From: Nitrospiria bacterium
GTDB lineage: Bacteria > Nitrospirota > Nitrospiria > JACQBZ01
Reading direction: 5' to 3'
Assembly: GCA_035517655.1 (NCBI GenBank)
Contig: DATIYJ010000044.1
Location: 68,215-103,018 of the forward strand
Length of the DNA: 34,804 nucleotides
Shown here: piece by piece, positions 8,079-17,231 of the stretch
Numbering within the stretch: position 1 is the stretch's first letter
Layout of the letters: each line of letters starts with the position of its first letter
Notes under the pieces: generated by a model
Databases searched by the model: none
Told to the model about the DNA's origin: nothing
Seen by the model: only the letters and a program-made list of their open reading frames with translations
Program-made: the position numbers and the translations under genes

Positions 8079-9454
8079 TCCGTTCCGCCTTCCAATCCCT
8101 TCAACACGGCCGTCCCGACCTTCCAAATATCGCCGGCTCCGAGCGTGAGAATCATGTCCCCGGGCCGAACGGCGGCAAGAATCTGTTCCACAATCGCCTC
8201 GTGCGTCGGAAGAAAGCGCACATCCTTGTACCCGTGCTGTTTCACCTGGTCGTACAAACTCTGGCCGGTGACTCCCTCAATGGGCGGTTCGCCGGCGGCG
8301 TAAATCTCGGTGAGGATCAGGCTGTCGGCCTGGTAGAAGGCGGTGCCGAATTCCTTGAGCAAGTCCCGCGTCCGCGTGTAGCGGTGCGGCTGAAAAACAA
8401 CCAGCAGCCGCCGGTTCCAACCGGTTTTCGCCGCGGACAGCGTCGCCTTGATCTCGGTGGGATGGTGTCCGTAATCGTCGACGATCATGATCCCGCGTTT
8501 CTCCCCCACCAGTTGAAACCTCCGCTCCACGCCGGCGAACTCGGAGAGGGCTTTTCGGATCGCAGCGAGACCCACCTCCAGCTCCAGACCGACCGCGATC
8601 GCCGCCAGGGCGTTATAAACGTTGTGCAGTCCCGGAAGCGCGAGACGGAAGCGCCCCAGATTCTTTTGACGGAAATGGACCGTGAATTCCGACTCCCACC
8701 CTTTGAACTCCACCTTGCTGCCCACGAGATCGGCCTGCGGCGTCATTCCGAAGGTCACATAGCGGACATGCAGTTGCGGGATGATCTCCTGAATCGACTC
8801 CTGATCCAGACAGACCACGGCCAATCCATAGAAGGGCACCTTGTTCAAGAAATCCAGGAAAGCGCGCTGGATCCGGTCCAGGTCGTGGTAGTAATCGAGA
8901 TGCTCCCGATCGATCGTCGTCACAATGGCGAAAATTGGGGAAAGCCGCAGGAACGACCCGTCGCTCTCGTCCGCCTCGGCCACCAGCAAATCGCCCTGGC
9001 CTAGTTTGGCGTTACTCCCAAATTGATAGGCCTTGCCGCCAATCACGGCCGTCGGATCCAGCCCGCCTTCCGCGAGGACCGAGGCCACCAGCGACGTCGT
9101 GGTCGTTTTGCCGTGCGCGCCGGCGATTGCGATGCCGTATTTAAGCCGCATCAGCTCAACCAACATCGCGGCCCGCGGGATGACGGGGATCAAACGCTCG
9201 CGGGCCGCCAGGACTTCCGGGTTCTGAGGAGAGACGGCCGAGGAGACGACCACCACCTGGGCCGGACCGATGTTGGAGGGATGGTGCCCGATGAAGATCT
9301 TTCCGCCGATCCCCTCTAGGCGTTTCACCGTCTCGGAATAGGACAGGTCGGATCCCGTCACGCGATATCCCATATTCAGCAGGATTTCGGCGATTCCGCT
9401 CATCCCGGCTCCGCCGATGCCCACAAAATGGATCTGCTGAATTTTACCAAACAT
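8075..9454 (-). CDS. murC: UDP-N-acetylmuramate--L-alanine ligase MurC
   Basis: 459 residues, cytoplasmic Mur ligase. Three domains: N-terminal UDP-binding Rossmann fold (IHFVGIGGAGMSGIAEIL), central ATPase with the P-loop AGAHGKTTTTSLVA and the metal-binding DREHLDYYHD, and C-terminal domain with VDDYGHHPTEIKATL. It adds L-alanine to UDP-MurNAc. The start overlaps the murG stop by about eleven bases and the end overlaps murB through ATGA, so translational coupling is likely on both sides. All hallmark residues are present. Confidence 0.97.
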   Translation of the reverse strand: MFGKIQQIHFVGIGGAGMSGIAEILLNMGYRVTGSDLSYSETVKRLEGIGGKIFIGHHPSNIGPAQVVVVSSAVSPQNPEVLAARERLIPVIPRAAMLVELMRLKYGIAIAGAHGKTTTTSLVASVLAEGGLDPTAVIGGKAYQFGSNAKLGQGDLLVAEADESDGSFLRLSPIFAIVTTIDREHLDYYHDLDRIQRAFLDFLNKVPFYGLAVVCLDQESIQEIIPQLHVRYVTFGMTPQADLVGSKVEFKGWESEFTVHFRQKNLGRFRLALPGLHNVYNALAAIAVGLELEVGLAAIRKALSEFAGVERRFQLVGEKRGIMIVDDYGHHPTEIKATLSAAKTGWNRRLLVVFQPHRYTRTRDLLKEFGTAFYQADSLILTEIYAAGEPPIEGVTGQSLYDQVKQHGYKDVRFLPTHEAIVEQILAAVRPGDMILTLGAGDIWKVGTAVLKGLEGGTE

Positions 9455-10541
9455 GTCCGATCAGTCCCAAACAATCGTTCACGATCTTTTCGGCCGCGTC
9501 CGGACGTCCCAACCGACGACTCCGCTCGGACATCCGGCCCAGGAGGGTCGGCTGGGCCAGCAGGGTCGTGATCGTCTTGGCCAGCCGTTCTCCCGTCAGA
9601 TCCCGTTCAAGAATCAGCTCCGCGGCTCCGGCATCGGCCAGCGCCCGGGCGTTTTTTTCCTGATGGCCGTGAGTCGCAAACGGAAACGGGATCAGGATGG
9701 ACGGACGGCCGCAGGCGGTCAGCTCGGCCACCGTCGTCGCACCGGACCGGCAGACCACCAGATCGGCCGCGCGGTACGCCTCCGAGACCGGCGATAGAAA
9801 CGGCGTGACAACGGCTTCAAATCCCCCCACGGCGTATTTTTCTTCTAGCCATCCGGCATCCCTTTCCCCGGATTGGTGGACGATCCGGATCGTTGTCTTC
9901 ACCGCGTCCAGGCCGGCCAAGGCTTCAATCATGGCGCGATTGAGGGCCCGGGACCCCCGACTGCCGCCCATCACCAGCAGCGTCGATTTCGGAGCGTTCT
10001 TGGATGGTCCTTGGCCCGCCGAAAGGATGTCCCGGCGAACCGGGTTTCCGAAAACGCGGATCGATCCGGCGGCGCCCCGATCTCTGAACCACCGCCGGGT
10101 TTCTTCAAACGACAGATAGATCCGATCCACCCACGACCCCAAGAGCCGGTTGGTCAGGCCCGGCACCGCATTGGGTTCCACCAGAACACGGCGCAACCGC
10201 ATCACACCGGCCATCGCCACCACCGGTCCGGAAGCATATCCGCCCACGCCGATCACCAGATCGGGACGGACATCCGTCAAAATCCTCCAGGATCGCCAGA
10301 GACCGGCCGGCAGTTGCAACACGGTCTTGATTTTGCGAAATCCTCCCTGGCCGACCCAACCCCCGATGGGGATCAGCCGAAGCTCAAAGCCCTCCCGGGG
10401 AATGATCCTGGTTTCGAGCCCCCCGGCGGTTCCAACGAACAGGATCCCGGTGCCGGGCCGCTGCCGTTGAAATTCGTTCGCCAGCGCAACCCCCGGGAAG
10501 AGATGGCCGCCCGTTCCGCCCCCCGCGATCACGACACGCAT
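9444..10541 (-). CDS. murG: UDP-GlcNAc:lipid I transferase MurG
   Basis: 365 residues from the ATG at 10541; the open frame continues 27 codons upstream inside ftsW, but the family N-terminus is MRVVIAGGGTGGHLFPGVALA, with the glycine-rich loop that contacts lipid I. The C-terminal GT28 domain has VVCRSGATTVAELTACGRPSILIPFPFATHGHQEKNA compatible with UDP-GlcNAc binding. MurG is a peripheral inner-membrane enzyme converting lipid I into lipid II on the cytoplasmic face. GAGGTCGGAGGG precedes the ATG. It overlaps ftsW by 13 bases and murC by about 11. Confidence 0.96.
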   Translation of the reverse strand: MRVVIAGGGTGGHLFPGVALANEFQRQRPGTGILFVGTAGGLETRIIPREGFELRLIPIGGWVGQGGFRKIKTVLQLPAGLWRSWRILTDVRPDLVIGVGGYASGPVVAMAGVMRLRRVLVEPNAVPGLTNRLLGSWVDRIYLSFEETRRWFRDRGAAGSIRVFGNPVRRDILSAGQGPSKNAPKSTLLVMGGSRGSRALNRAMIEALAGLDAVKTTIRIVHQSGERDAGWLEEKYAVGGFEAVVTPFLSPVSEAYRAADLVVCRSGATTVAELTACGRPSILIPFPFATHGHQEKNARALADAGAAELILERDLTGERLAKTITTLLAQPTLLGRMSERSRRLGRPDAAEKIVNDCLGLIGHVW

Positions 10542-11719
10542 CCCTCCGACCTCTTCGCGCGATTCTGGCCTGCCGACCGGATCTCGGATCCGAACCGGCT
10601 CTTGCTTCGGTACAGGCTCCACCCTCCAACGGAGGCCGTCCTCGAAATATTCCAGAGAATGCCGACCGCCGCCAAGTTGGCGACGAGCGAGGACCCGCCG
10701 TAACTCAGGAAAGGCAGCGTCAGACCCTTGGTCGGGACCAGGCCCGTCACCACGGCCATGTTGACCATCGCCTGGACAACGATCATCATCGTGAGTCCAA
10801 ACGCCAGATGACGTCCGAATAGATCGGGCGCCCTTAAACTGATCGACAGTCCCCGCCAGGCCAGCATTCCGAACAAGATCAAAACGGTCAAGGTGCCCAG
10901 CAATCCCAATTCTTCGCCGATCACCGCAAATATAAAATCGGTGTGCGGATACGGAAGGAAAAACAGTTTTTGCCGTCCCTCACCCAATCCCATCCCGACC
11001 GGTCCGCCTCCGCCCATGGCCAGAAAGGATTGGATCACCTGAAAACCGGTGTCGGTCGGATCCCGCCACGGGTCCAGAAACGCCATCAGCCGTTGGCGAC
11101 GGTATCCGATCTTCATAATCATGGCGTACACCACCGGAGCCGCCAGCAGCCCCATCGCCCATAGATGCCGCCATCTCGCCCCGCCGATAAACAGCAAGAG
11201 ACCGGCCACCCCGCCCAGCACCAACGCCGTCCCGAGATCGGACTCCCCCATGATCAGGGCCAAAAAAACACCGATCACGATCATCGGCGGCAGAAAATCG
11301 CGAAAGAAGTCATCCAGACGGTTCTTCTTTTTCATCAGATACCGGGCCAGGTAGATGACGGAGCACAGGCGCGCCGCTTCCGACGGTTGCAGCGTCAGCC
11401 ACCCCCACCGCAACCAGCGACGGGACCCATTCAGCTCGAGGCCGACCACCGGGATTAAAACCAACCCCAACAGAATCACCGTCCCCAGAACCAGCGGCAA
11501 GGCCATCCGATTCCAGAACTCGTACGGAACACGCGAGGCCGCCGCCAAGACGACCAATCCAAAGGCGGCCCAAAGCATCTGCCGTTTGAAGAAAAAAAGC
11601 GAGTCGCCGTATTGCCGGCTGGCCAAAACCGCGCTGGCGCTGTAGATCATCACCACGCCGATCACCAACAGTAAGAGGGTGAGGAGGATCAACGGGCGGT
11701 CTCCCCGGACTCGGTCCAT
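10529..11719 (-). CDS. ftsW: SEDS peptidoglycan glycosyltransferase FtsW
   Basis: 396 residues with about ten hydrophobic segments. It shows the SEDS features LLLVIGVVMIYSAS at the N-terminus, ESDLGTALVLGGVAGLLLFIGG, KIGYRRQRLMAFLDPW and LPFLSYGGSSLVANLAAVGIL. FtsW polymerises lipid II into septal glycan together with FtsI, encoded seven genes upstream in the same run. The C-terminal tail (about 25 residues, Ser/Arg-rich) is cytoplasmic and overlaps murG. It could be a rod-type RodA, but its place in the dcw cluster between murD and murG makes FtsW much more likely. Confidence 0.95.
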   Translation of the reverse strand: MDRVRGDRPLILLTLLLLVIGVVMIYSASAVLASRQYGDSLFFFKRQMLWAAFGLVVLAAASRVPYEFWNRMALPLVLGTVILLGLVLIPVVGLELNGSRRWLRWGWLTLQPSEAARLCSVIYLARYLMKKKNRLDDFFRDFLPPMIVIGVFLALIMGESDLGTALVLGGVAGLLLFIGGARWRHLWAMGLLAAPVVYAMIMKIGYRRQRLMAFLDPWRDPTDTGFQVIQSFLAMGGGGPVGMGLGEGRQKLFFLPYPHTDFIFAVIGEELGLLGTLTVLILFGMLAWRGLSISLRAPDLFGRHLAFGLTMMIVVQAMVNMAVVTGLVPTKGLTLPFLSYGGSSLVANLAAVGILWNISRTASVGGWSLYRSKSRFGSEIRSAGQNRAKRSEGCVS

Positions 11720-11722
11720 GCG

Positions 11723-13087
11723 TTATAGCCGGTTCACGGCCTCCTTAAAACGGTCTCCCCGGTCCTCAAAATCCCGGAACATATCAAAACTGCTGCAGGC
11801 CGGCGACAGAAGCACGACGTCTCCCGGACCCGCGATCTGAGCGGCCCGTTGCACGGCCTCTTCGAGACCGTCGACCTCGACCAAGGGCAGGAGGCCCGCC
11901 CACGCCGCCCGGAGGATCGGACGCGACTCGCCGATCAAGAGGGCGGTCTTCACCCGCCGTCTCAGGAGATCGCGAACGAGGGTAAATTCCCCTCCCTTAT
12001 CCCGGCCTCCCGCGATCAGCACGATGGTCTCCGAAAAAGCCTCCAAGGCCTTGGCCAGCGCCGCGACGGTGGTCGCCTTTGAATCGTTGACGTAGAGCAC
12101 GCCGTTCCGTTTTCGGACCGGCTCGAGCCGATGTTCAAGCCCTTTGAATCCCCGAACGGCCTCCCGGATTTGACGCACCGGGCAACCGGAAACGATCCCC
12201 ACGGCCGACGCCGCCAGGACATTCTCGAGATTGTGGTCCCCCCGCAACGGAATCTCATCCCGGCGGAGGATTTCCAGACCGCCGGAGGAACGCGATGCGT
12301 CCACGGAAACCACCCGACCCGAATCCAGATACACCCCCGGCTCCGGACGGCGGGTTCTGCCGATGAAGACCCGTCTCGATCGGATCAAATCGGCCCGCTT
12401 GAGAACCCATGGATCATCGGCGTTGATGACGGCCGCATCGTCGGCCGTCTGATTCTCAAAAATCCTCGCCTTGGCCGTCCGATACTCCTCCAGGCTCCGG
12501 TAGCGATCCAGGTGGTTGGGCGTCACGTTGAGCAACACCGCCACCCGGGGACGGAACGTCCGGACGGTTTCAAGCTGGAAACTGCTGACCTCCACAACGA
12601 TCCAATCCCATTCGGTTTTTTCCAGAACGGCCTCGCACAACGGCCGTCCCAGGTTGCCTCCGATAAAAACCCGTCGGCCGGCGGCTTTCAAGATTTCACC
12701 CGTCAGCGCGGTGGTGCTGCTCTTCCCGTTGGTCCCGGTGATCGCCACGACGGGAGCGGTCGCGAAACCGAAACCCAGCTCGATCTCGCCGATCACCGGC
12801 ACCCCCCGCGCCTGCGCGGCCCGGGCCGGCCCCACGCGGTCCAAAGGAATCCCCGGGCTCATCACGACGAGGTCCGCATCTTGAAACGCCGATTCAGGAT
12901 GTCCACCGATCTCATACCGGACCGGGCTTCCTTTCAAGACGGCCAACGGTCCTTCCAACTCGGCGGCGGGCCGACGGTCCGTCACGGTCACCCGCGCCCC
13001 CCGTTGGATCAATAAGCGGGTCGCGGCCTGGCCGCTCCGACCCAGGCCCACGACCGTGACCCTTCTGCCCTCGACGTCCTGCGCCAT
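11723..13087 (-). CDS. murD: UDP-N-acetylmuramoylalanine--D-glutamate ligase MurD
   Basis: 454 residues. N-terminal UDP-binding domain with VTVVGLGRSGQAATRLLI, central ATPase with P-loop AITGTNGKSSTTALTGEIL, metal and substrate region NVTPNHLDRYRSLEEY, and C-terminal VNDSKATTVAALAKALEAF plus LSPACSSFDMFRDFEDRGDRFKEAV, both diagnostic of MurD. It adds D-glutamate to UDP-MurNAc-L-Ala in the cytoplasm. The ATG is four bases after the mraY stop and the stop is three bases before ftsW. Confidence 0.97.
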   Translation of the reverse strand: MAQDVEGRRVTVVGLGRSGQAATRLLIQRGARVTVTDRRPAAELEGPLAVLKGSPVRYEIGGHPESAFQDADLVVMSPGIPLDRVGPARAAQARGVPVIGEIELGFGFATAPVVAITGTNGKSSTTALTGEILKAAGRRVFIGGNLGRPLCEAVLEKTEWDWIVVEVSSFQLETVRTFRPRVAVLLNVTPNHLDRYRSLEEYRTAKARIFENQTADDAAVINADDPWVLKRADLIRSRRVFIGRTRRPEPGVYLDSGRVVSVDASRSSGGLEILRRDEIPLRGDHNLENVLAASAVGIVSGCPVRQIREAVRGFKGLEHRLEPVRKRNGVLYVNDSKATTVAALAKALEAFSETIVLIAGGRDKGGEFTLVRDLLRRRVKTALLIGESRPILRAAWAGLLPLVEVDGLEEAVQRAAQIAGPGDVVLLSPACSSFDMFRDFEDRGDRFKEAVNRL

Positions 13088-13091
13088 CCCG

Positions 13092-14165
13092 TCACCGGAG
13101 CTTCAGGGTGCTCAAACTCAGAAGCGCCATGACGATGGCAATGATCCAGAACCGCACCACCACCTTGGACTCCGACCACCCTTTGAGTTCAAAGTGATGG
13201 TGCAGCGGCGCCATTAAAAAAATCCGCTTGGCCCGCAACTTGAACGAGGCCACCTGAAGGATCACCGACAGGGCCTCGATCACAAACAACCCCCCGACAA
13301 ACAGCAGAAGAAATTCGTGTTTGGTGATCACGGCCACGGTGCCCAGCATCCCGCCCAACGGCAAGGAGCCCACATCCCCCATGAACACGGAGGCCGGATG
13401 ACTGTTGAACCAGAGAAACCCCAAGCAGGCGCCGAAGAGCGCGCCGCAGACCACCGCAAGTTCCCCCGCCCCTTCCAGATAGGGAATCAGCAGGTAGTCC
13501 GCGAAAATGCGATGGCCGGTGATGTAGGTGACGATGGTATAGGCCACGGCGGCGACGGCGACCGGCCCCGTTGCCAGACCGTCCAAGCCGTCCGTCAGAT
13601 TCACGGCGTTCGAGGCCCCCACGATCACCAGCACGGCGAACGGCAGATACGCCCATCCAAGATCGGGATGGATATTTTTAAAGAACGGCAGGCTCAATTG
13701 CGTGGAGTAATTCAGGCCTCCGTAGAGAATGCCCACAATCCCCGCGGCGACGGCCGTCTGGGCCGCCAATTTGTATCTCGGCCATAATCCCGCCGAGTGT
13801 TTTTTGACGAACTTGAGATAATCGTCCACGAAACCGATCAGTCCGAAAAGCGCCAGCGATAAAACGGTCAGCCAGACATACGGACTCTCAAGATCGGCCC
13901 AGAGCCAGGTGGCTCCCAGCACCGCCACGAGGATGATGAGGCCCCCCATGGTCGGCGTCCCGGCCTTCGAAAGATGGGTCTTCGGTCCGTCGGACCGGAT
14001 CTGCTGTCCGATCTGGGATTGCTGCAGCTGCCGGATCACCCAGGGGCCGATCGCAATGCAGATCACAAAAGCGGTCAGAACGGCATAGCTGGTCCGAAAC
14101 GTAATATAGCGGAGGACGTTGAAAAATGGATTATTGGCGTGCAAAAAATACAGGAGATAAAACAT
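13092..14165 (-). CDS. mraY: Phospho-N-acetylmuramoyl-pentapeptide transferase MraY
   Basis: 357 residues with about ten membrane helices. Catalytic and binding motifs: [17 protein letters not shown] (two aspartates for magnesium), [18 protein letters not shown] and the cytoplasmic [18 protein letters not shown] histidine loop. It transfers phospho-MurNAc-pentapeptide to undecaprenyl phosphate, giving lipid I, the first membrane step of wall synthesis. [12 protein letters not shown] near residue 70 is also standard. It follows murF by six bases. Confidence 0.97.
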   Translation of the reverse strand: MFYLLYFLHANNPFFNVLRYITFRTSYAVLTAFVICIAIGPWVIRQLQQSQIGQQIRSDGPKTHLSKAGTPTMGGLIILVAVLGATWLWADLESPYVWLTVLSLALFGLIGFVDDYLKFVKKHSAGLWPRYKLAAQTAVAAGIVGILYGGLNYSTQLSLPFFKNIHPDLGWAYLPFAVLVIVGASNAVNLTDGLDGLATGPVAVAAVAYTIVTYITGHRIFADYLLIPYLEGAGELAVVCGALFGACLGFLWFNSHPASVFMGDVGSLPLGGMLGTVAVITKHEFLLLFVGGLFVIEALSVILQVASFKLRAKRIFLMAPLHHHFELKGWSESKVVVRFWIIAIVMALLSLSTLKLR

Positions 14166-14171
14166 GGCCCC

Positions 14172-15662
14172 CTATCGCCCGTTCAGAAGATAATCCAAGA
14201 TCCGTTCCATTCGCATTCCCCGCGAGCCCTTAATCAAAATCACGTCGCCGCTTTCCGTCATTCCCTTCAAGGCCTGCGCGACCTCGGACGGCTCCCGGCA
14301 GACCCTCACGCGATCGCGGTCCAATCCATCGGCCCGCGCCGATTCCGCGATGGCGGCGGCGAGATCTCCCATGGTGATCAGCGCGTTGATGCCAAAAGCC
14401 GCAACCGCCCGGCCCATCCGCCGATGCGCGTCGGCCGAAGCCGCGCCCAGTTCCAACATATCGCCCAACACCGCGATCCGTCGGCCCGTCCCGCCGAATC
14501 GGCTCAAGGTTTCCAGAGCGGCCCGCACAGAGGCCGGGTTCGCGTTATAGACGTCGTACAGGACGGTCCGACCTTCCCAGGAAATCAATTCCGAACGCAT
14601 GGCGACCGGATGGAACGCCTCCAGGCCGTGCTTGATTTCCGCCGGTTCACATCCCAGGACCAGGCCCGCCGCGGCCGCGGCGGCGGCGTTCAGGACGTTA
14701 TGGCGACCGATCATCGGCAGGAGGATCGGCGCCCGGGTTCGATCGGACCCGAACGCGTTTGGCGCGCCCGCTCCGCGACCGGAGCGTCCCGGGGATCGCC
14801 CGATTCCAACGACGGCCGGATTCCAGCTCAAGGTCATCCGGATTTGCGAACCCGTCTCTTGGACCTCTTCGGCCGAGATATCGGCGTCCGGGTCAAATCC
14901 GAAGGTCACGACACGGCCCGGCGCGCGGGATCGAAGGGTGGCATAAAACGAATCATCCCGGTTGAGAAGGGCCACCCCGTCCGCCGGGGGCAGTGCCTCC
15001 AGCAGTTCGGCCTTGGCCGAGGCGACCGCATCGATGTCTCCCAGTGTTTCGAGATGGGCCGGACCGATGTTGGTGATCAACCCCACCCGAGGCGTCGCCA
15101 GTTCGCACAGACGCCGAAGATCTCCGGCCCGGCTGATTCCCATTTCCAGAACGGCCGCCTGATGGCGCGCGGTGAGACGAAGCAGCGTGAGCGGAACGCC
15201 GATCTGGTTGTTGATGTTCCCTTCATTTTTCAACGTGACATACCGGCCCGACAAAATCCCCGCGATCATTTCCTTGGTCGTGGTCTTGCCGTTGCTGCCG
15301 GTCACGGCGATGACGGGCAGAGACCACCGCTTCCGGTGAAACCTCGAAATCTCCTGCAACGCCGCCAGGGTGTCCGTTACGCCGATGAGGATTTTGCCGC
15401 GCAACAGCGCCTCTTCATCCGCCGTTTTCGGAATGCGATGGGCCGAAACATTCACCACCACGCCGCAGGCTCCGCGCGCCAAGGCCTCGTAAACGAACCG
15501 GTGGCCGTCAAACCGTTCTCCCCGGATGGCCAGGAAGAGCTCTCCCGAGCGGATCGTTCTGGAGTCGATCGAAATCCCCGGAACGGCCAGGGACGAATCG
15601 CCCCGTATCAACCGTCCGCCGGTGGCCGACACGATCTCGGCCGCTGTAAACAACGTCTCCAT
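14172..15662 (-). CDS. murF: UDP-MurNAc-tripeptide--D-Ala-D-Ala ligase MurF
   Basis: 496 residues from the ATG at 15662; a GTG at 15683 would add seven residues and overlap murE. GAGG lies about nine bases before the ATG. Domains: N-terminal substrate-binding domain with GISIDSRTIRSGELFLAI, central ATPase with P-loop AVTGSNGKTTTKEMIAGIL and EMGISRAGDL, and C-terminal domain with LYDVYNANPASVRAAL. It adds the D-Ala-D-Ala made by Ddl. A stretch around residues 270-295, rich in Gly, Arg and Ser, looks like a small extra insertion compared with most MurF proteins. Confidence 0.96.
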   Translation of the reverse strand: METLFTAAEIVSATGGRLIRGDSSLAVPGISIDSRTIRSGELFLAIRGERFDGHRFVYEALARGACGVVVNVSAHRIPKTADEEALLRGKILIGVTDTLAALQEISRFHRKRWSLPVIAVTGSNGKTTTKEMIAGILSGRYVTLKNEGNINNQIGVPLTLLRLTARHQAAVLEMGISRAGDLRRLCELATPRVGLITNIGPAHLETLGDIDAVASAKAELLEALPPADGVALLNRDDSFYATLRSRAPGRVVTFGFDPDADISAEEVQETGSQIRMTLSWNPAVVGIGRSPGRSGRGAGAPNAFGSDRTRAPILLPMIGRHNVLNAAAAAAAGLVLGCEPAEIKHGLEAFHPVAMRSELISWEGRTVLYDVYNANPASVRAALETLSRFGGTGRRIAVLGDMLELGAASADAHRRMGRAVAAFGINALITMGDLAAAIAESARADGLDRDRVRVCREPSEVAQALKGMTESGDVILIKGSRGMRMERILDYLLNGR

Positions 15663-15672
15663 TCCAATCGCC

Positions 15673-17208
15673 TCAAGACCCACGCGTGCCGCCTCCGGAT
15701 CGATGGTTTCGGATCCAGTCGTCGGCCAGCCGTCGATCGTTGAAGGGAATCATGCGATCGCCGATGATCTGGTATTCCTCATGGCCCTTGCCGGCCAAAA
15801 CGACGGCATCTCCCGGCCGGGCCAGACCCAACGCCCGCATGATCGCTTCCTCCCGGTCCACGATCGTCATAACCTGGACGGGCTCTTTTCCCCGCGCCGC
15901 CCCTTCCCGCGCGCCGACTTCCACTTCCTTTATGATCCCGGCGGGATCCTCGCCGCGGGGATTATCGGAGGTGATCACCACCACGTCGCTGTAGAGGGCC
16001 GCGACCCGGCCCATGGGGGCCCGTTTTCCCCGATCCCGGTCGCCCCCGCAGCCGAAGACCGTAATGATCCTTCCCGGGGTCAACTCCGTCAACACACGGA
16101 GCAGGCGGTCCAGCGCGTCTTCGGTGTGCGCAAAATCGATGATCACCTTGAAGCCCTGTCCGGAATCGAGGCGTTCGAATCGGCCCGGCACGCCCGGAAG
16201 GGACGCAATGCCCCGTTGAATATTCTCCAACGGAATGTCCAGGTGGAGAGCCGCACCGATCGCCGCCAGAAGGTTGTAGACATTGTAGCGGCCCACCAAA
16301 CTGGATTGGACCGGAAAGGACCCCGCCGGCGTGACGGCCGTGAAGGCCAGTCCATCCAGATGGCTGCGGAGGTCTTTGGCGGTCAGGTCGGCGGGGCGGT
16401 CCAGGCCGTAGGTCCATACCGGGACCGAAACGGATTCGATCAAGCGGCGGCCCCAACCGTCATCCTCGTTTATGACGGCCCGTTTCGGCGCGGTTTTCCG
16501 GGACGGCGCCGCCAGGCTTATAAACAGCATGCGCTTCGACTCCAAATAGTCCTCCATCGTATGATGAAAATCCAGATGATCCTGGGTCAGATTGGTGAAG
16601 ACGGCCACGTCGAACTCGCACCCGTCGACCCGGTGGAGCGTCAACGCGTGCGAGGAAACCTCCATCACGACGTGCCCGGCCCCTTTTTCAACCAGCCGGG
16701 CCAACAGCGCCTGCAGGACGGGGGATTCGGGCGTGGTGTGGGTCGAGGCCACGACCTCCCCGGCCAGATCGTAGGTCACGGTGCCCAATAACCCGACGGG
16801 ATAACCGGCCGCTTGAAGAATGCTCCGGATCACATAGGTCACGGTCGTTTTGCCGTTGGTCCCGGTCACGCCGACGACGCGAAGACGCGACGAAGGATGG
16901 CCGTAGAACTCTTCCGCCAAACGCGCCAGGGCGACCCGGGCATCCCTCACCTGGATGACCGGGACCTCCCCTTTCAACGCGGGCGGGATGGCCGGGCTCT
17001 CCGTCACGACGGCCGCGGCGCCCCGTTCGATCGCCTCCTTGAGAAAGGCGTGGCCGTCCGAATGCCGGCCGCGGATGGCGACAAACAAACTGCCGGGCCG
17101 CGCCTGCCGCGAATCCGACACCACGTGGCGGATCTCCGGCGACCGGTTTTCGTCCTTCGTCATCACCCGGGCTTCCGGGATCGCCCGCAACAGTCTGTCC
17201 AATCGCAT
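15673..17208 (-). CDS. murE: UDP-MurNAc-tripeptide synthetase MurE (meso-DAP type)
   Basis: 511 residues from the ATG at 17208. The frame is open for 46 more codons into ftsI, but MRLDRLLRAIPEARV is the family N-terminus. Motifs: HVVSDSRQARPGSLFVAIRG, P-loop GVTGTNGKTTVTYVI (residues 114-128), TNLTQDHLDFH and, in the C-terminal domain, ITSDNPRGEDP. The DNPR tetrad is the known signature of meso-diaminopimelate addition, as opposed to lysine-type enzymes, so the peptidoglycan is predicted to be the A1-gamma, Gram-negative type. A carbamylated lysine is expected in ESKRMLFI. Confidence 0.97.
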   Translation of the reverse strand: MRLDRLLRAIPEARVMTKDENRSPEIRHVVSDSRQARPGSLFVAIRGRHSDGHAFLKEAIERGAAAVVTESPAIPPALKGEVPVIQVRDARVALARLAEEFYGHPSSRLRVVGVTGTNGKTTVTYVIRSILQAAGYPVGLLGTVTYDLAGEVVASTHTTPESPVLQALLARLVEKGAGHVVMEVSSHALTLHRVDGCEFDVAVFTNLTQDHLDFHHTMEDYLESKRMLFISLAAPSRKTAPKRAVINEDDGWGRRLIESVSVPVWTYGLDRPADLTAKDLRSHLDGLAFTAVTPAGSFPVQSSLVGRYNVYNLLAAIGAALHLDIPLENIQRGIASLPGVPGRFERLDSGQGFKVIIDFAHTEDALDRLLRVLTELTPGRIITVFGCGGDRDRGKRAPMGRVAALYSDVVVITSDNPRGEDPAGIIKEVEVGAREGAARGKEPVQVMTIVDREEAIMRALGLARPGDAVVLAGKGHEEYQIIGDRMIPFNDRRLADDWIRNHRSGGGTRGS

Positions 17209-17231
17209 GGTCTCCACGACAACACCCGCGT